Positions 1 to 7,979 of a DNA stretch of 64,000 nucleotides are shown one piece after another. Numbering within the stretch: the stretch's first letter is position 1; every line of letters begins with the position of its first letter. The stretch covers positions 62,001 through 126,000 of the forward strand of contig CAXSZX010000012.1 of the NCBI GenBank assembly GCA_964242115.1. The letters run 5' to 3'. Below the pieces are notes generated by a model. It had not been told where the DNA came from and searched no databases. It was given only the letters and a program-made list of their open reading frames with translations. Origin of the DNA: BOG-908 sp964242115. GTDB lineage: Bacteria > Pseudomonadota > Alphaproteobacteria > Acetobacterales > Acetobacteraceae. Both the position numbers and the translations under genes were made by a program.

Positions 1-509
1 CGGCTGGGCCGTTGGCGATATTGGTGAACAACGCGGGGTTCACGCGGGACATGCTGGCGCTGCGGATGAAGGACGAGGACTGGGCCTCGGTGCTCGACGT
101 GGATCTCGGCGCGCCGTTCCGGCTGGCGCGGGCGGCGCTGCGCGGGATGGTGCGCCGGCGCAGCGGGCGGATCGTGCAGGTGTCCAGCGTGGTGGGGCAC
201 ACCGGCAATCCGGGGCAGGCCAACTACGCGGCGGCCAAGGCGGGGCTGGCGGGAATGAGCAAGGCCTTGGCCCAGGAGGTCGGCAGCAGGGGGATCACGG
301 TGAACCTGGTCGCACCCGGCTTCATCGAGACGGCGATGACGGACGCGTTGCCGGAGGCGCAGCGGACCCGGCTGGTGGGCTCGATACCGCTCGGGCGCAT
401 GGGACGGCCGGAAGACGTGGCCGCAGCCGTGGTATACCTGGCGTCCGAGGACGCGGGCTGGGTGACCGGTGCGACGCTGCACGTCAACGGTGGGATGGCG
501 ATGATCTGA
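1..509 (+). CDS. fabG: 3-oxoacyl-ACP reductase, 3' part (cut by window edge)
   Basis: The open frame enters from the left edge (first full codon at base 3), so only about the last 168 of the usual ~245 residues are present and the N-terminal nucleotide-binding glycine motif is missing. What remains is classical short-chain dehydrogenase: the NNAG motif, a VSS segment with the catalytic serine, YAAAK holding the catalytic Tyr and Lys, and the C-terminal VTGATLHVNGG typical of FabG. The enzyme makes the NADPH-dependent reduction of 3-oxoacyl-ACP in fatty-acid elongation. Its position directly before acpP and fabF is the standard fab cluster order and supports fabG over other dehydrogenases of the same fold. 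Confidence 0.9.
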   Translation, partial: AGPLAILVNNAGFTRDMLALRMKDEDWASVLDVDLGAPFRLARAALRGMVRRRSGRIVQVSSVVGHTGNPGQANYAAAKAGLAGMSKALAQEVGSRGITVNLVAPGFIETAMTDALPEAQRTRLVGSIPLGRMGRPEDVAAAVVYLASEDAGWVTGATLHVNGGMAMI

Positions 510-711
510 TGGGTTTGCAGGCGCCGATAAGACTGTCATTTTTTCGCCACGCGCAGGTTCCGCATGGGCGCGCGGGTGCTTTGCGGGGCAAATGGAGACG
601 TGCTAAGCGCGCCTTCGGTTCCGCCTATGCTTGCGATGGGCACGCCGGTTAGAGCCGCGCCTGCGCAGCCTATTCCTTTTTATAGCAAACGACAGACGAG
701 GGTTAGACACG

Positions 712-951
712 ATGAGTGAGATTGCCGAGAAGGTTAAGAAGATCGTGGTCGAGCACCTCGGTGTGGAAGAGAGCAAGGTGACTCCCGAGGCCTCGTTCAT
801 CGACGATTTGGGCGCGGACAGCCTCGACACGGTCGAGTTGGTGATGGCGTTCGAAGAGGCGTTCGGGGTGGAGATACCCGAGGACGCGGCGGAGAAGATC
901 AGCACGGTGAAGGATGCGGTCGACTACATAGAGAAGCAGAAGGCTGCCTGA
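712..951 (+). CDS. acpP: Acyl carrier protein
   Basis: A 79-residue acidic four-helix protein with the invariant GADSLD motif; Ser37 is the 4'-phosphopantetheine attachment site. It carries the growing acyl chain during fatty-acid synthesis in the cytoplasm. The frame is open further upstream, but ATG at 712 gives the universal ACP N-terminus (MSEIAEKVKK) and has a GAGG-type ribosome site a few bases before it. The 200 bp between fabG and this gene probably hold its promoter, although I cannot point to a confident -35/-10 pair. fabF follows after 36 bp. Confidence 0.97.
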   Translation: MSEIAEKVKKIVVEHLGVEESKVTPEASFIDDLGADSLDTVELVMAFEEAFGVEIPEDAAEKISTVKDAVDYIEKQKAA

Positions 952-987
952 GGGTTGGTGCTTACAGTTGAGGAGCGCGCGTAGCAG

Positions 988-2259
988 ATGAGTGGCGCGG
1001 ACCGTCGTGTGGTGGTCACCGGAATGGGGATCGTCTCGCCGCTCGGGTTGGGTGTGGAACACGTCTGGAAGCGGCTGGTCGAGGGCCATTCCGGCATCGG
1101 GGCGATCCAGTCCTTCGACGTGACCGACCTGGCCTGCAAGATAGCGGGGCAGGTGCCGGCGGGGGTTCGGGCTGAGGGTGGGCTGACGCTGGGCGAGTGG
1201 ATCCCGGTGAAGGACCAGAAGAAGATGGACCGGTTCATTCACCTCGCTCTGGTGGCGGCGACCGAGGCGGTGGAGGATTCCGGCTGGTTGCCGCAGGACG
1301 ACGAGGGGCAGGAAGCCACCGGAGTGATGATCGGGTCCGGCATCGGCGGGCTGCAGACGATATTCGAGGGCAGCAAGCTGGTGGTGGAGGGCAAGGTGAA
1401 GCGGCTTTCGCCGTTTTTCATCCCGGCCGCGCTGATTAACCTCGCGTCCGGGCACCTTTCGATAAAGTATGGGTTCAAGGGGCCGAACCACTCGGCGGTG
1501 ACGGCGTGCGCCACGGGCGTGCACGCGATCGGCGATGCGATGCGACTGATCAAGCTGGGCGACGCGGACGTGATGGTGGCAGGCGGTGCCGAGGCGGCGG
1601 TGTGCGAGCTGGGGATCGGCGGCTTTGCCGCAGCGCGGGCGCTTTCGACCGCGTTCAACGATGAGCCTGCCCGGGCGTCCCGGCCTTGGGACAAGGATCG
1701 GGATGGGTTTGTGATGGGCGAGGGCGCCGGTGTGGTGGTGCTCGAGGAGTACGAGCACGCGCGGGCGCGGGGTGCCAAGGTTTACGGCGAGGTCGTCGGA
1801 TACGGGTTGTCCGGCGACGCGCACCATATTACAGCGCCGGCCGATGGGCATGAGGGTGCGTTCCGCGCGATGCGGGCGGCGTTCCGCAACGGCGGACTGG
1901 TGCCCTCCGACGTGCAGTACGTGAACGCGCACGGGACGTCGACGCCGATGGGCGACGACCTGGAGCTCGAGGCGGTAGAGCGTTTTTTCGGCGACGATGC
2001 GCGGGGATTGGCGATGTCGTCCACGAAGTCGGCGACCGGGCATTTGCTGGGGGCAGCGGGCGCGGTGGAGTCGATCTTCTCGTTGCTGGCGATGCGCGAT
2101 GGCGTGGTGCCGCCGACGTTGAACCTGGAGGCGCCGAGCCGGGAGAGCACGGTGAATCGGGTGGCGCTTGCCGCCCAGGATCGGGTGGTGGATTGCGTGC
2201 TGTCGAACAGTTTTGGGTTCGGCGGGACGAACGCCAGCATCATTTTTCGCCGGGCTTGA
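988..2259 (+). CDS. fabF: 3-oxoacyl-ACP synthase II (KAS II)
   Basis: Condensing enzyme that extends acyl-ACP with malonyl-ACP. The 423 residues match family length. The Cys-His-His triad is visible: Cys174 in TACATG, His315 in NAHGTSTPMGD and His352 in SATGHLLGAAG, with Lys347 nearby. The C-terminus NSFGFGGTNASIIF is the usual glycine-rich end. ATG at 988 is preceded by a GAGGAG ribosome site. The stop is followed within 3 bp by a BHR repeat copy, so the gene ends exactly where the repeat begins; fabF itself looks intact. Confidence 0.97.
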   Translation: MSGADRRVVVTGMGIVSPLGLGVEHVWKRLVEGHSGIGAIQSFDVTDLACKIAGQVPAGVRAEGGLTLGEWIPVKDQKKMDRFIHLALVAATEAVEDSGWLPQDDEGQEATGVMIGSGIGGLQTIFEGSKLVVEGKVKRLSPFFIPAALINLASGHLSIKYGFKGPNHSAVTACATGVHAIGDAMRLIKLGDADVMVAGGAEAAVCELGIGGFAAARALSTAFNDEPARASRPWDKDRDGFVMGEGAGVVVLEEYEHARARGAKVYGEVVGYGLSGDAHHITAPADGHEGAFRAMRAAFRNGGLVPSDVQYVNAHGTSTPMGDDLELEAVERFFGDDARGLAMSSTKSATGHLLGAAGAVESIFSLLAMRDGVVPPTLNLEAPSRESTVNRVALAAQDRVVDCVLSNSFGFGGTNASIIFRRA

Positions 2260-2261
2260 AG

Positions 2262-2374
2262 GAAGCGAGGCCTGCTTTTTTGAAAAGCTGCAACAAGCTT
2301 TCGTCTCCGCAGACCTCCACCTGAGGAACAAAAGTTTTTTGGTTCTTTTCTCGAAGAAAGAACCGCTTGCTTGC
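2262..2374. repeat. BHR repeat copy 1 (fabF-mltG)
   Basis: First copy of the dispersed bipartite hairpin repeat. Family layout: a left arm (GGCAAGCGSTTCTTTTT, then A-run and GAAGC, then AAAAAGCTTTTG), a GC-rich centre, and a right arm (CAAAAGTTTTTTGGTTC, T-run, A-run, GAACCGCTTGCC), so the outer ends are inverted repeats and each arm folds alone. Here the right arm is well kept (GGTTC...GAACCGCTTGC) and the left arm is degenerate. It fills nearly all of the fabF-mltG gap. Confidence 0.85.
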
Positions 2375-2389
2375 TCGGCCCCTTAAGCA

Positions 2390-3343
2390 ATGCGCAGATG
2401 GTTGCTGAGCGGTTCCGTGCTCGCTGCGTTCGGGGCGGGTTTGGGTTACCTGGCGCTGCTTGCGTATCGCCAGCCAGGACCGCTGGCCGTGTCTGCCGAC
2501 GTCGTTGTACCGCATGGGCCGTTCGAGGCGGTGGCTGAACAGTTGGCCGACAAGGGCGTGGTCGGCAGCGCGTGGGTGTTGCGCGGCTACGAGGCGGCGA
2601 CGTTTTGGCAGGGCCCGGTGCGGGCGGCCGAGTTTTCATTTCCGGCGCATGCGAGCGTGGAGGCGGTGCTGGCCGTTTTGCGGCAGGGGCGCCCGGTGCA
2701 GCATTTGTTGACGGTGGCGGAGGGATTGACCTCGGCGCGAGTAGCGGAGGTGCTGGCAGGCGGGGTTGGTGTGCGGGGGGCAATAGCGGTGCCACCTGAA
2801 GGTGGGTTCCTGCCTGAGACCTACGCGTACGAGCTTGGGTCGAGCGCTGCGGCGATCCTGCAACGTGGCGAAGCTGCGATGGCGCGCGCGTTGGCGCGTG
2901 CCTGGGCGGGGCGGGATGAAGGATTGCCGCTGCGGTCGCGGCGGGAGTTGTTGGTGCTGGCGAGCTTGGTGGAGCGGGAGACCGGGCTGCCGGCCGAACG
3001 GCCGTTGGTGGCGGCGGTCTTCCTCAACAGGCTGCGGCTGGGGATGCGGCTGCAGTCTGATCCGACGGTGATCTACCCGGCGAGCGGCGGGGCGGGTGAG
3101 TTGCCGCATGGATTGCAGCGGGACGAATTGGCGCGCGAGTCGCCTTACAACACGTATGCTGTGAGTGGGCTACCCGGCGGGGCGATCTGCAATCCGGGAG
3201 AGGCGGCTATCGACGCGGTGGCGCACCCCGGGCGGACGGATGCGCTGTATTTTGTAGCGGATGGGTCGGGGGGGCACGTGTTTGCACGGGCGCTGTGGGA
3301 GCACGAACGGAACGTGGCGAAGTACCGGGCTATGGGACGGTAG
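2390..3343 (+). CDS. mltG: Endolytic murein transglycosylase
   Basis: YceG/MltG-family inner-membrane enzyme that cuts nascent glycan strands and so sets their length. One N-terminal membrane anchor (about residues 4-26) is followed by a periplasmic domain. The catalytic region reads LASLVERETG (Glu195/Glu197), then FLNRLRLGMRLQSDPTVIYP and SPYNTYAVSGLPGGAICNPG, all characteristic of the family. At 317 residues it is within the usual range. The gene commonly follows the fab cluster, as here. Start ATG 2390 lies 15 bp after the end of BHR copy 1, leaving little room for a promoter other than through the repeat. Confidence 0.93.
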   Translation: MRRWLLSGSVLAAFGAGLGYLALLAYRQPGPLAVSADVVVPHGPFEAVAEQLADKGVVGSAWVLRGYEAATFWQGPVRAAEFSFPAHASVEAVLAVLRQGRPVQHLLTVAEGLTSARVAEVLAGGVGVRGAIAVPPEGGFLPETYAYELGSSAAAILQRGEAAMARALARAWAGRDEGLPLRSRRELLVLASLVERETGLPAERPLVAAVFLNRLRLGMRLQSDPTVIYPASGGAGELPHGLQRDELARESPYNTYAVSGLPGGAICNPGEAAIDAVAHPGRTDALYFVADGSGGHVFARALWEHERNVAKYRAMGR

Positions 3344-3351
3344 GGAAGAGA

Positions 3352-3462
3352 AAGTAAGCGAAACCGGCTGGTTACGCTCGCGGATTTCCGCCGAGATGTC
3401 GCAGCACGTGAAAGCTTATTGGTTTCGTCTGAAAGAGAACCCCCCGCTTTCCTTCGTAAGTC
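3352..3462. repeat. Degenerate BHR-like copy after mltG
   Basis: A weak match: AGTAAGCGAAACC at the left, TGTCGCAG in the centre, and TTGGTTTCGTCTGAAAGAGAA at the right echo the two arms and centre of the family, but the T- and A-runs are eroded. It lies between the mltG stop and the terminator at 3480. I regard it as an old copy rather than a certain one. Confidence 0.4.
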
Positions 3463-3473
3463 CTCTGGCAAAT

Positions 3474-3504
3474 AAAAAAGCCAGTCCGTGGGGACTGGCT
3501 TTTT
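3474..3504. terminator. Bidirectional Rho-independent terminator
   Basis: Perfect 8-bp stem GCCAGTCC (3480-3487) and GGACTGGC (3492-3499) with a GTGG loop, flanked by six A on the left and five T on the right. It therefore works on both strands, ending mltG from the left and the repeat-protein gene (3531-4919) from the right. Confidence 0.92.
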
Positions 3505-3530
3505 CGAACCGGTGTTGGCTGGGTTTATCG

Positions 3531-4919
3531 TTAGATGATGTGACCCTGCGGGATGCTGGAGATGCCGACGAACTCGACGCTGGACTTGTCGGCGAAGGTG
3601 ACAGTGAGTGTTGGCGTCGTGGTTCCATGGCTGTCGATGGAGCCGACCGTGGTGGTGTAGTTGGCAGCGCCAACAAAATCCACGTAGTCGTTGCCAGCAC
3701 CGAAGTCGTAGATGGTGATGTGGGTGTTCGGCCCGAGGTCAGTCGCGACGTCGAAGATGTTGGTGCCAGAGCCTGCCACGTAGGCTTCGTTGCCGACGCC
3801 GGTCTGGAAGTAGTTGGAGCCGCTGCCGCCGACGACCGTGTCGTTGACCGCGGCGGACGACGAGGTGTCCTGGCTGGCGAAGAAGTAGACGCCGCCGGCT
3901 GCGTTGGCACCGTTGAGAGTCTCATTGCCGTCGCCGGCGCTGACCAGGACGGCCGGGTCGGAGGAACTGCTGGAGAAGGTGACGTTGTCGCCAGAGTTGC
4001 CGAAGATTGCGGTGGTTCCGGTGGAGCTGACAATCGTGTCCGTAACGGAGGACGTTCCCGTCGGCGTCTGGCCGATGAAGTTCAGGTTGCCGGAGCCGGC
4101 GAAGATGACCGCACCGCCGACACTGTCGTAGATGTTGGTCGTGTCGCTGCCGGCGACGATGGTGTCGCCGGATCCGGAGGTCCCGGTGCTGGCCGAGTTG
4201 GCGATGACGACAGCCAAGGTGCTGGTGGAGTCGGCGCCGGAGCCGACGATCAGTTGGCCGGGGCTGGCGGCGACGACAACATCGTTCGCGCCGCTGGCGA
4301 GAACGGTGTTGGTGCCGTCGCCGAGGAACGCGACGTCGTTGAAGCTGCTGCCAGTGGTGGTGTCGTTCAGGGCGATCAGGCCGCTGCCGCCGCCGAACAC
4401 CGTGGTGTCGCCGCTATTTGTATTGATGGTGTCTGCGCCGGAGCCGGCGGTAACCGTGTCGCCGGTGGCACCGACGACCGAGCTGCCCTGGTAGACGTCG
4501 TTGCCGGAAACAAACGAGACGATGTTGTCGCTGCCGAGTGCGAGGTAAGTGGTGTTGCTGGCAGCCTCAACAGTGTCCAATCCAGCAGCGGAGCCGGTAA
4601 CGGTCACATCGCCAGCGGAGGATGATGGGGAAGGGGTGCCAGCTGAGGGGGTGGTGTCCACAAAGGTGTACTCGCCGCCCGACAGAAGCGCGTAACTGCC
4701 TGCGGAGAGAATGTCGTTCAATGTGCTATGCGGGGCTTTTGTAGGCGTAACGCTGCCTGCGCCACCAGCGGACGACAAGACGTTGATCTGCAGCTCATGC
4801 TTGTCGTTGAGAGCGTTGACCGTCTTGGCGAACGCCTCCGCCATGTTCGTGGCACTTGTTGGCGTGACGGTGAAGATGATGGGGGTGCCGTTTACGCCCG
4901 GAACCGATACTTGAGCCAT
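3531..4919 (-). CDS. Secreted repeat-rich (RTX-like) protein
   Basis: A 462-residue Ser/Thr/Gly/Asp-rich protein with almost no Lys, Arg or Cys. From about residue 100 it is built of short glycine-turn beta repeats (GSGADTI, GGGSGLI, GDGTNTV, GSGNLNF, GGSGSNYF, GSGTNIF), ending in a region like the RTX/serralysin C-terminus (TIYDFGAGNDYVDF). There is no N-terminal signal peptide, so export by a type I system through the C-terminus is likely but inferred; no ABC exporter is in the window. The repeats are looser than canonical GGxGxDxxx calcium nonapeptides. The base composition has lower GC than flanking genes. Possible surface or matrix protein; exact role unknown. Confidence 0.75.
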   Translation of the reverse strand: MAQVSVPGVNGTPIIFTVTPTSATNMAEAFAKTVNALNDKHELQINVLSSAGGAGSVTPTKAPHSTLNDILSAGSYALLSGGEYTFVDTTPSAGTPSPSSSAGDVTVTGSAAGLDTVEAASNTTYLALGSDNIVSFVSGNDVYQGSSVVGATGDTVTAGSGADTINTNSGDTTVFGGGSGLIALNDTTTGSSFNDVAFLGDGTNTVLASGANDVVVAASPGQLIVGSGADSTSTLAVVIANSASTGTSGSGDTIVAGSDTTNIYDSVGGAVIFAGSGNLNFIGQTPTGTSSVTDTIVSSTGTTAIFGNSGDNVTFSSSSSDPAVLVSAGDGNETLNGANAAGGVYFFASQDTSSSAAVNDTVVGGSGSNYFQTGVGNEAYVAGSGTNIFDVATDLGPNTHITIYDFGAGNDYVDFVGAANYTTTVGSIDSHGTTTPTLTVTFADKSSVEFVGISSIPQGHII

Positions 4920-5046
4920 GGTCGTCTATCCCACCCTGCCGTCGCGAACGAAACGTCATGCTGCAGTGCGCAGCCAGAGAAGATGTATCAAATGGGCGGC
5001 GCGGAAACAACAAAGAAATGCTCGTCGCGCAATGTTTTTTCTAATT

Positions 5047-5063
5047 CATACTGCGCTAGTATG
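5047..5063. promoter_or_regulatory. Inverted repeat upstream of repeat-protein gene
   Basis: CATACT and AGTATG arms with a 5-base GCGCT centre, in the 290-bp AT-rich gap between the minus-strand repeat-protein gene and gmk. It could be an operator or promoter-proximal hairpin for either gene. Nothing else in this gap (4920-5207) looks like a gene. Confidence 0.3.
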
Positions 5064-5207
5064 AGAATAAGTTACTCTATAGTGAAGAGTGCGAGTGTTG
5101 CTGGGGTGCATTGCCGGGTGAACGCCTGAGTGGATTATGAGTCTGGTAAGCGTTGGTGAGAAAAAGTTGTGGTAATACACGTCTGAGTTACTGCTTTTAT
5201 ACTGGGT

Positions 5208-5846
5208 GTGGCGGATATGAGACGAGGTCTATGCCTGGTGATCGCGGCGCCGTCCGGCGCTGGCAAGAGCTCGGTAGTGCGGAGACTGGTGGCGCGAGAG
5301 GCCGATCTGGCGGAGTCGGTGAGCGTTACGACACGGGCGCCGCGGCCGGGCGAGGTCGAGGGGCGAGAGTATCTGTTTCGCGACGATGGCGGCTTCCGGG
5401 CCTTGGCAGCGGCGGGGGAGCTGATCGAGCACGCTATAGTATATGGACGCGGGTATGGGACGCCGCGGGCGCCCGTGGAGGCGCGCCTGGCGGCCGGGCT
5501 GGACGTTGTGCTGGACATCGATTGGCAGGGCTGGCGTCAGGTGCGGGCCGCATTGCCGCAGGACACGGTGGGCGTGTTCCTGTTGCCGCCGTCGTTGGAG
5601 CAACTGGACGCAAGGCTGCGCGGGCGACAGAGCGACAGCGACGCGGAGATCGGGCGGCGGATGCGGCTGGCACGTGACGAGCTGGGCCATTGGGGAGAGT
5701 TCGACCACGTGGTGATCAACGACGACCTGGAGGCCTGTGTGGCGAACGTTGCCCACATCCTGCACGCGGCTCGTTGTACGGTGGGGCGGAGCACCGGGGC
5801 GGCTACGCTGGTGTCCGCGATGATTCAAAGCGGCGTTGAAGGCTAG
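5208..5846 (+). CDS. gmk: Guanylate kinase
   Basis: Phosphorylates GMP to GDP with ATP. The P-loop APSGAGKSS lies at residues 14-22, followed by VSVTTRAPRPGEVEGREYLF, the conserved GMP-binding arginine/tyrosine region, then VVLDIDWQG and the lid arginines near RRMRLARDE. Length 212 is normal. The frame starts at GTG 5208, with an in-frame ATG at 5217; either is possible, and the ATG would give MRRGLCLVIAAPSG. The gene marks the core-genome boundary on the left side of the prophage. Confidence 0.95.
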   Translation: MADMRRGLCLVIAAPSGAGKSSVVRRLVAREADLAESVSVTTRAPRPGEVEGREYLFRDDGGFRALAAAGELIEHAIVYGRGYGTPRAPVEARLAAGLDVVLDIDWQGWRQVRAALPQDTVGVFLLPPSLEQLDARLRGRQSDSDAEIGRRMRLARDELGHWGEFDHVVINDDLEACVANVAHILHAARCTVGRSTGAATLVSAMIQSGVEG

Positions 5847-5869
5847 CCGGCACTGGGCCGCGCTCTGCG

Positions 5870-5965
5870 CGTCGCAGACCGTAAGGTAGCTGAAACGAAC
5901 CGCGTGACCGAGCCGGCCTGAGCCGACAAAGTCTTTCGGTTCTTTTTAAAAAAAGAACCGCTTGG
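5870..5965. repeat. BHR repeat copy 2 (right half only)
   Basis: Centre and right arm are present: TCGCAG...AGCTGAAACGA in the middle and CGGTTC, T-run, A-run, GAACCGCTTGG at the right end (5937-5965). The left arm is absent; gmk ends 24 bp before. It sits at the gmk/prophage boundary. Confidence 0.7.
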
Positions 5966-5976
5966 GCGCCGGGTGC

Positions 5977-6306
5977 TCAGCCGTGACGGGCGAGCTTGTG
6001 AGCGGTGCGCAGCAAAAAGGCGCGGTCTTCGGGGTCGCACGAGCGGTAGAGGCGGAGCATGGCGAGTTCGTCGCCGGTAGCCGACGCGGTTGGCGGGGCG
6101 CCCTGAAGCAGGTGCTCGATAGAGGCGTCCAGTGCTTCGGCGATACGGGTTATGTTTCCGCGGAGTTGGCCGGCACGATCGGTCTCCCACTGTGCCACGG
6201 CGCTTCGGCTGACGCCGCACGCGGTGGCCAGGTCGTCCTGCGTCAGGCCGCGGGCGCGCCGCAGCGACCGGATACGGGCGCCCACGGAGAGAGTGTCGTC
6301 CTGCAT
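5977..6306 (-). CDS. XRE/Cro-CI family repressor
   Basis: A 109-residue protein with a helix-turn-helix at residues 8-62 (ARIRSLRRARGLTQDDLATACGVSRSAVAQWE) and a short C-terminal tail without a LexA-like peptidase domain. It diverges from the GcrA-like gene across a 103-bp region with three inverted repeats, the normal layout of a lysogeny switch. It most likely represses the prophage genes to its right and its own promoter. With no autoproteolytic domain, SOS induction would need another route such as an antirepressor. Confidence 0.85.
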   Translation of the reverse strand: MQDDTLSVGARIRSLRRARGLTQDDLATACGVSRSAVAQWETDRAGQLRGNITRIAEALDASIEHLLQGAPPTASATGDELAMLRLYRSCDPEDRAFLLRTAHKLARHG

Positions 6307-6409
6307 GGAAGCAGCTTAAGCGAGAGATGCTAACAAATCCAGTTAAACAGGTTGACACGCTCCTGTTATCAAAACTAACTTATTGTTAGGTTTTGGGCAG
6401 GAGGGTCGG
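6307..6409. promoter_or_regulatory. Divergent prophage operator/promoter region
   Basis: Between the repressor and the GcrA-like gene. A consensus -35 TTGACA sits at 6352-6357 for rightward transcription, with a poor -10 around 6375-6381. Three inverted repeats overlap it: CTAAC/GTTAA (6330-6346), AACAGG/CCTGTT around the -35, and CTAAC-TTATT-GTTAG over the -10. The shared CTAAC/GTTAG half-site points to two binding sites for one regulator, probably the product of 5977-6306. Confidence 0.65.
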
Positions 6410-6700
6410 ATGCGGGCGCATGTTCAGTGGACAGCGGAGCTGGACGGACGGCTGAGAGGGTTGCGAGAGGCTGGGGTGACCTGGGACGGCATCGCCGCCA
6501 ACATGGGCCTGGGACGCAACACGGTGCTGGAGCGCGGCCGCAAGATCGGGGCACGACGGTTGCCGCCTGCTGCACCGGTTGTGGCCGAGGAGCCGCGCGA
6601 CAGAGCGCCGAGGCAGGCAGGACACCCCGAAACCTGGGGATTGCTGACAGCCGGGACGTTGCTGGACGGCGAGGCCTACCCTTACCCGGTATTCTTGTAG
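6410..6700 (+). CDS. GcrA-like phage regulator
   Basis: A 96-residue protein beginning MRAHVQWTAELDGRLRGLREAG, with the helix-turn-helix WDGIAANMGLGRNTVLERGRKIGAR. This resembles the N-terminal DNA-binding part of GcrA, the alphaproteobacterial cell-cycle regulator that works with sigma-70 at CcrM-methylated promoters. ATG 6410 is preceded by GGAGG. The short C-terminal half is Pro/Arg-rich and lacks the conserved GcrA C-terminal domain as far as I can tell. It may activate the prophage genes downstream; the similarity is by eye. Confidence 0.6.
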   Translation: MRAHVQWTAELDGRLRGLREAGVTWDGIAANMGLGRNTVLERGRKIGARRLPPAAPVVAEEPRDRAPRQAGHPETWGLLTAGTLLDGEAYPYPVFL

Positions 6701-6709
6701 GAACGAATC

Positions 6710-7207
6710 ATGAACGTTTTTGATTATGCCCACCACATGGTGGCGTCAGCGGGCGGTTCGCGGGAAGTGCAAGTGGATGCTGCGTTCGTCACGGCACGGC
6801 TAGAGGAGGCTGGTGCAACGCTGCTTGCGTTGCCGACCACCGGTTACTCGACACGGTTGAAGGTGAGCCACCTCGACGTGGTGCGTGAGGTTTGCGAGGC
6901 CTCGGCGGAGGGTGGCGGGCGGATCCGGCCGCCGGTGCCTTCGGCGGCGCGGATCTCCAGGATGGACGAGGCGCTGGGGTGGATCGCGCTGATCCCGCGC
7001 GAGCGCACGGTGCTGCGGCGGATTGTAGGGGCGCGGAGCCTGGTGAGCCCGGTGACGGAGCGGCACCTTTTCTCCTGGCGGCGGCTGGGCGGCGTTGTAG
7101 GTGCGGACCACAAGGCGGTGCAGCGCTGGCACGCGCAGGGCATAGAGATGATCGTGGCCGCGGTGTTGGCCGAGTTGAGCAGCGGCGAGCGGCGCGGGGT
7201 GGCTTGA
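6710..7207 (+). CDS. Phage protein, DUF6362-like
   Basis: A 165-residue protein starting 9 bp after the GcrA-like stop, so probably in the same transcript. The C-terminal half (SRMDEALGWIALIPRERTVLRRIVGAR...HLFSWRRLGGVVGADHKAVQRWHAQGIEMI) looks like a small DNA-binding module ending in a helix-turn-helix and resembles the DUF6362 family often found next to phage terminases in alphaproteobacteria. A terminase-small-subunit role would fit its position, but is inference. Confidence 0.55.
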   Translation: MNVFDYAHHMVASAGGSREVQVDAAFVTARLEEAGATLLALPTTGYSTRLKVSHLDVVREVCEASAEGGGRIRPPVPSAARISRMDEALGWIALIPRERTVLRRIVGARSLVSPVTERHLFSWRRLGGVVGADHKAVQRWHAQGIEMIVAAVLAELSSGERRGVA

Positions 7208-7216
7208 GCCTGGAGC

Positions 7217-7564
7217 CTACCGGCTCGTTCTGGTCAAGGACAGGGCGTAACGGCAGCGTGGTGTGGTGAAGGTGGCGTCGATCTGGTTGCCGGCGAGTTG
7301 GCCGGCGAGCTGCAACGTGTAGGATTTGCGGTCGACGCCTGGGAGGACCGCGCTGGCGGACAGCGCGGTCCCTTCGAGTGTGCCTTGGAGAGTGGTGGTG
7401 CCGTCCTGCGGGGCAAAGACCACGGCGTTGCCGCGAATGGAGAGAGTGGCGCGGCTGGCGGGGTCGCAGGTGCCGGCGAGCGGGCGCTGCGGTCCGGCGT
7501 AGAGGCGTGTCGTTTTGAGGCCACAGGCGGACAGAGGCACCAGGCAGAGCAGGATCATGCGCAT
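7217..7564 (-). CDS. Small lipoprotein
   Basis: About 115 residues when started at MRMILLCLVPLSACG, giving a short signal peptide and lipobox LSAC-G. The mature part is a predicted beta-rich domain (TCDPASRATLSIRGNAVVFAPQDGTTTLQGTLEG...YTLQLAGQLAGNQIDATFTTPRCRYALSL) with two cysteines. It points against the prophage genes around it and may be a host cargo gene or a lysogenic-conversion gene. An in-frame start further upstream (7600) would place the signal peptide internally and is less likely. Function unknown. Confidence 0.65.
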   Translation of the reverse strand: MRMILLCLVPLSACGLKTTRLYAGPQRPLAGTCDPASRATLSIRGNAVVFAPQDGTTTLQGTLEGTALSASAVLPGVDRKSYTLQLAGQLAGNQIDATFTTPRCRYALSLTRTSR

Positions 7565-7613
7565 AGGTGCGGCGTAGCAGGTTTTTGCGCGTGGTTGCAC
7601 TGGGTTAGGCAGT

Positions 7614-7744
7614 GAGGAAGGCCGGCTTTTCTGAAATAGGCAGCAAAAAACTTTGGTATGGCTGTCGCGGCGGCTCCTGCAGCTTGGACTTTAGGAAGTA
7701 CAAGTTTTTTGATTCTTCTTTCAAAAAGCAATGCTTGCCTTGCT
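7614..7744. repeat. BHR repeat copy 3 (inside prophage left end)
   Basis: Left arm is degenerate (GGCTTTTCTGAAAT, then GCAAAAAACTTT), the centre GGCTGTCGCGG is intact at about 7660, and the right arm reads AAGTTTTTTGATTCTTC...AAGCAATGCTTGCC. It occupies the first half of the 7565-7979 gap. The remainder (7745-7979) shows no convincing gene. Confidence 0.75.
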
Positions 7745-7979
7745 TGTCTCTGCTGCAAGCTTGGCGTCTTCCATAGTGAAACCATGCTTTCGGGACAGCT
7801 GGCGACTGAAAACAGTGCATTTCCATGTTGCCCAGCAACCCCAACCTTTTGTATATTTTGCTCAACGATGGCGGTTTGAGCGAACGACGGGCTCCTGCCT
7901 ATCTCTGAAATCATCCTGTTAGTGACACGCTTTTGCGTGCGGCATCGTTTGCTGTGCGAGATTGGGGGTGGATGTGTCG

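Noticed and set aside
703..2331. 542-codon minus-strand open frame over acpP and fabF
   Set aside because: It is the antisense of two clear core genes; the translation is Arg/His/Pro-rich with no motif, typical of high-GC shadow frames.
5846..5976. Prophage attachment site at the gmk boundary
   Set aside because: I looked for a direct repeat shared with the 28.9-29.0 kb end and found none that is convincing; no tRNA is present at either side.
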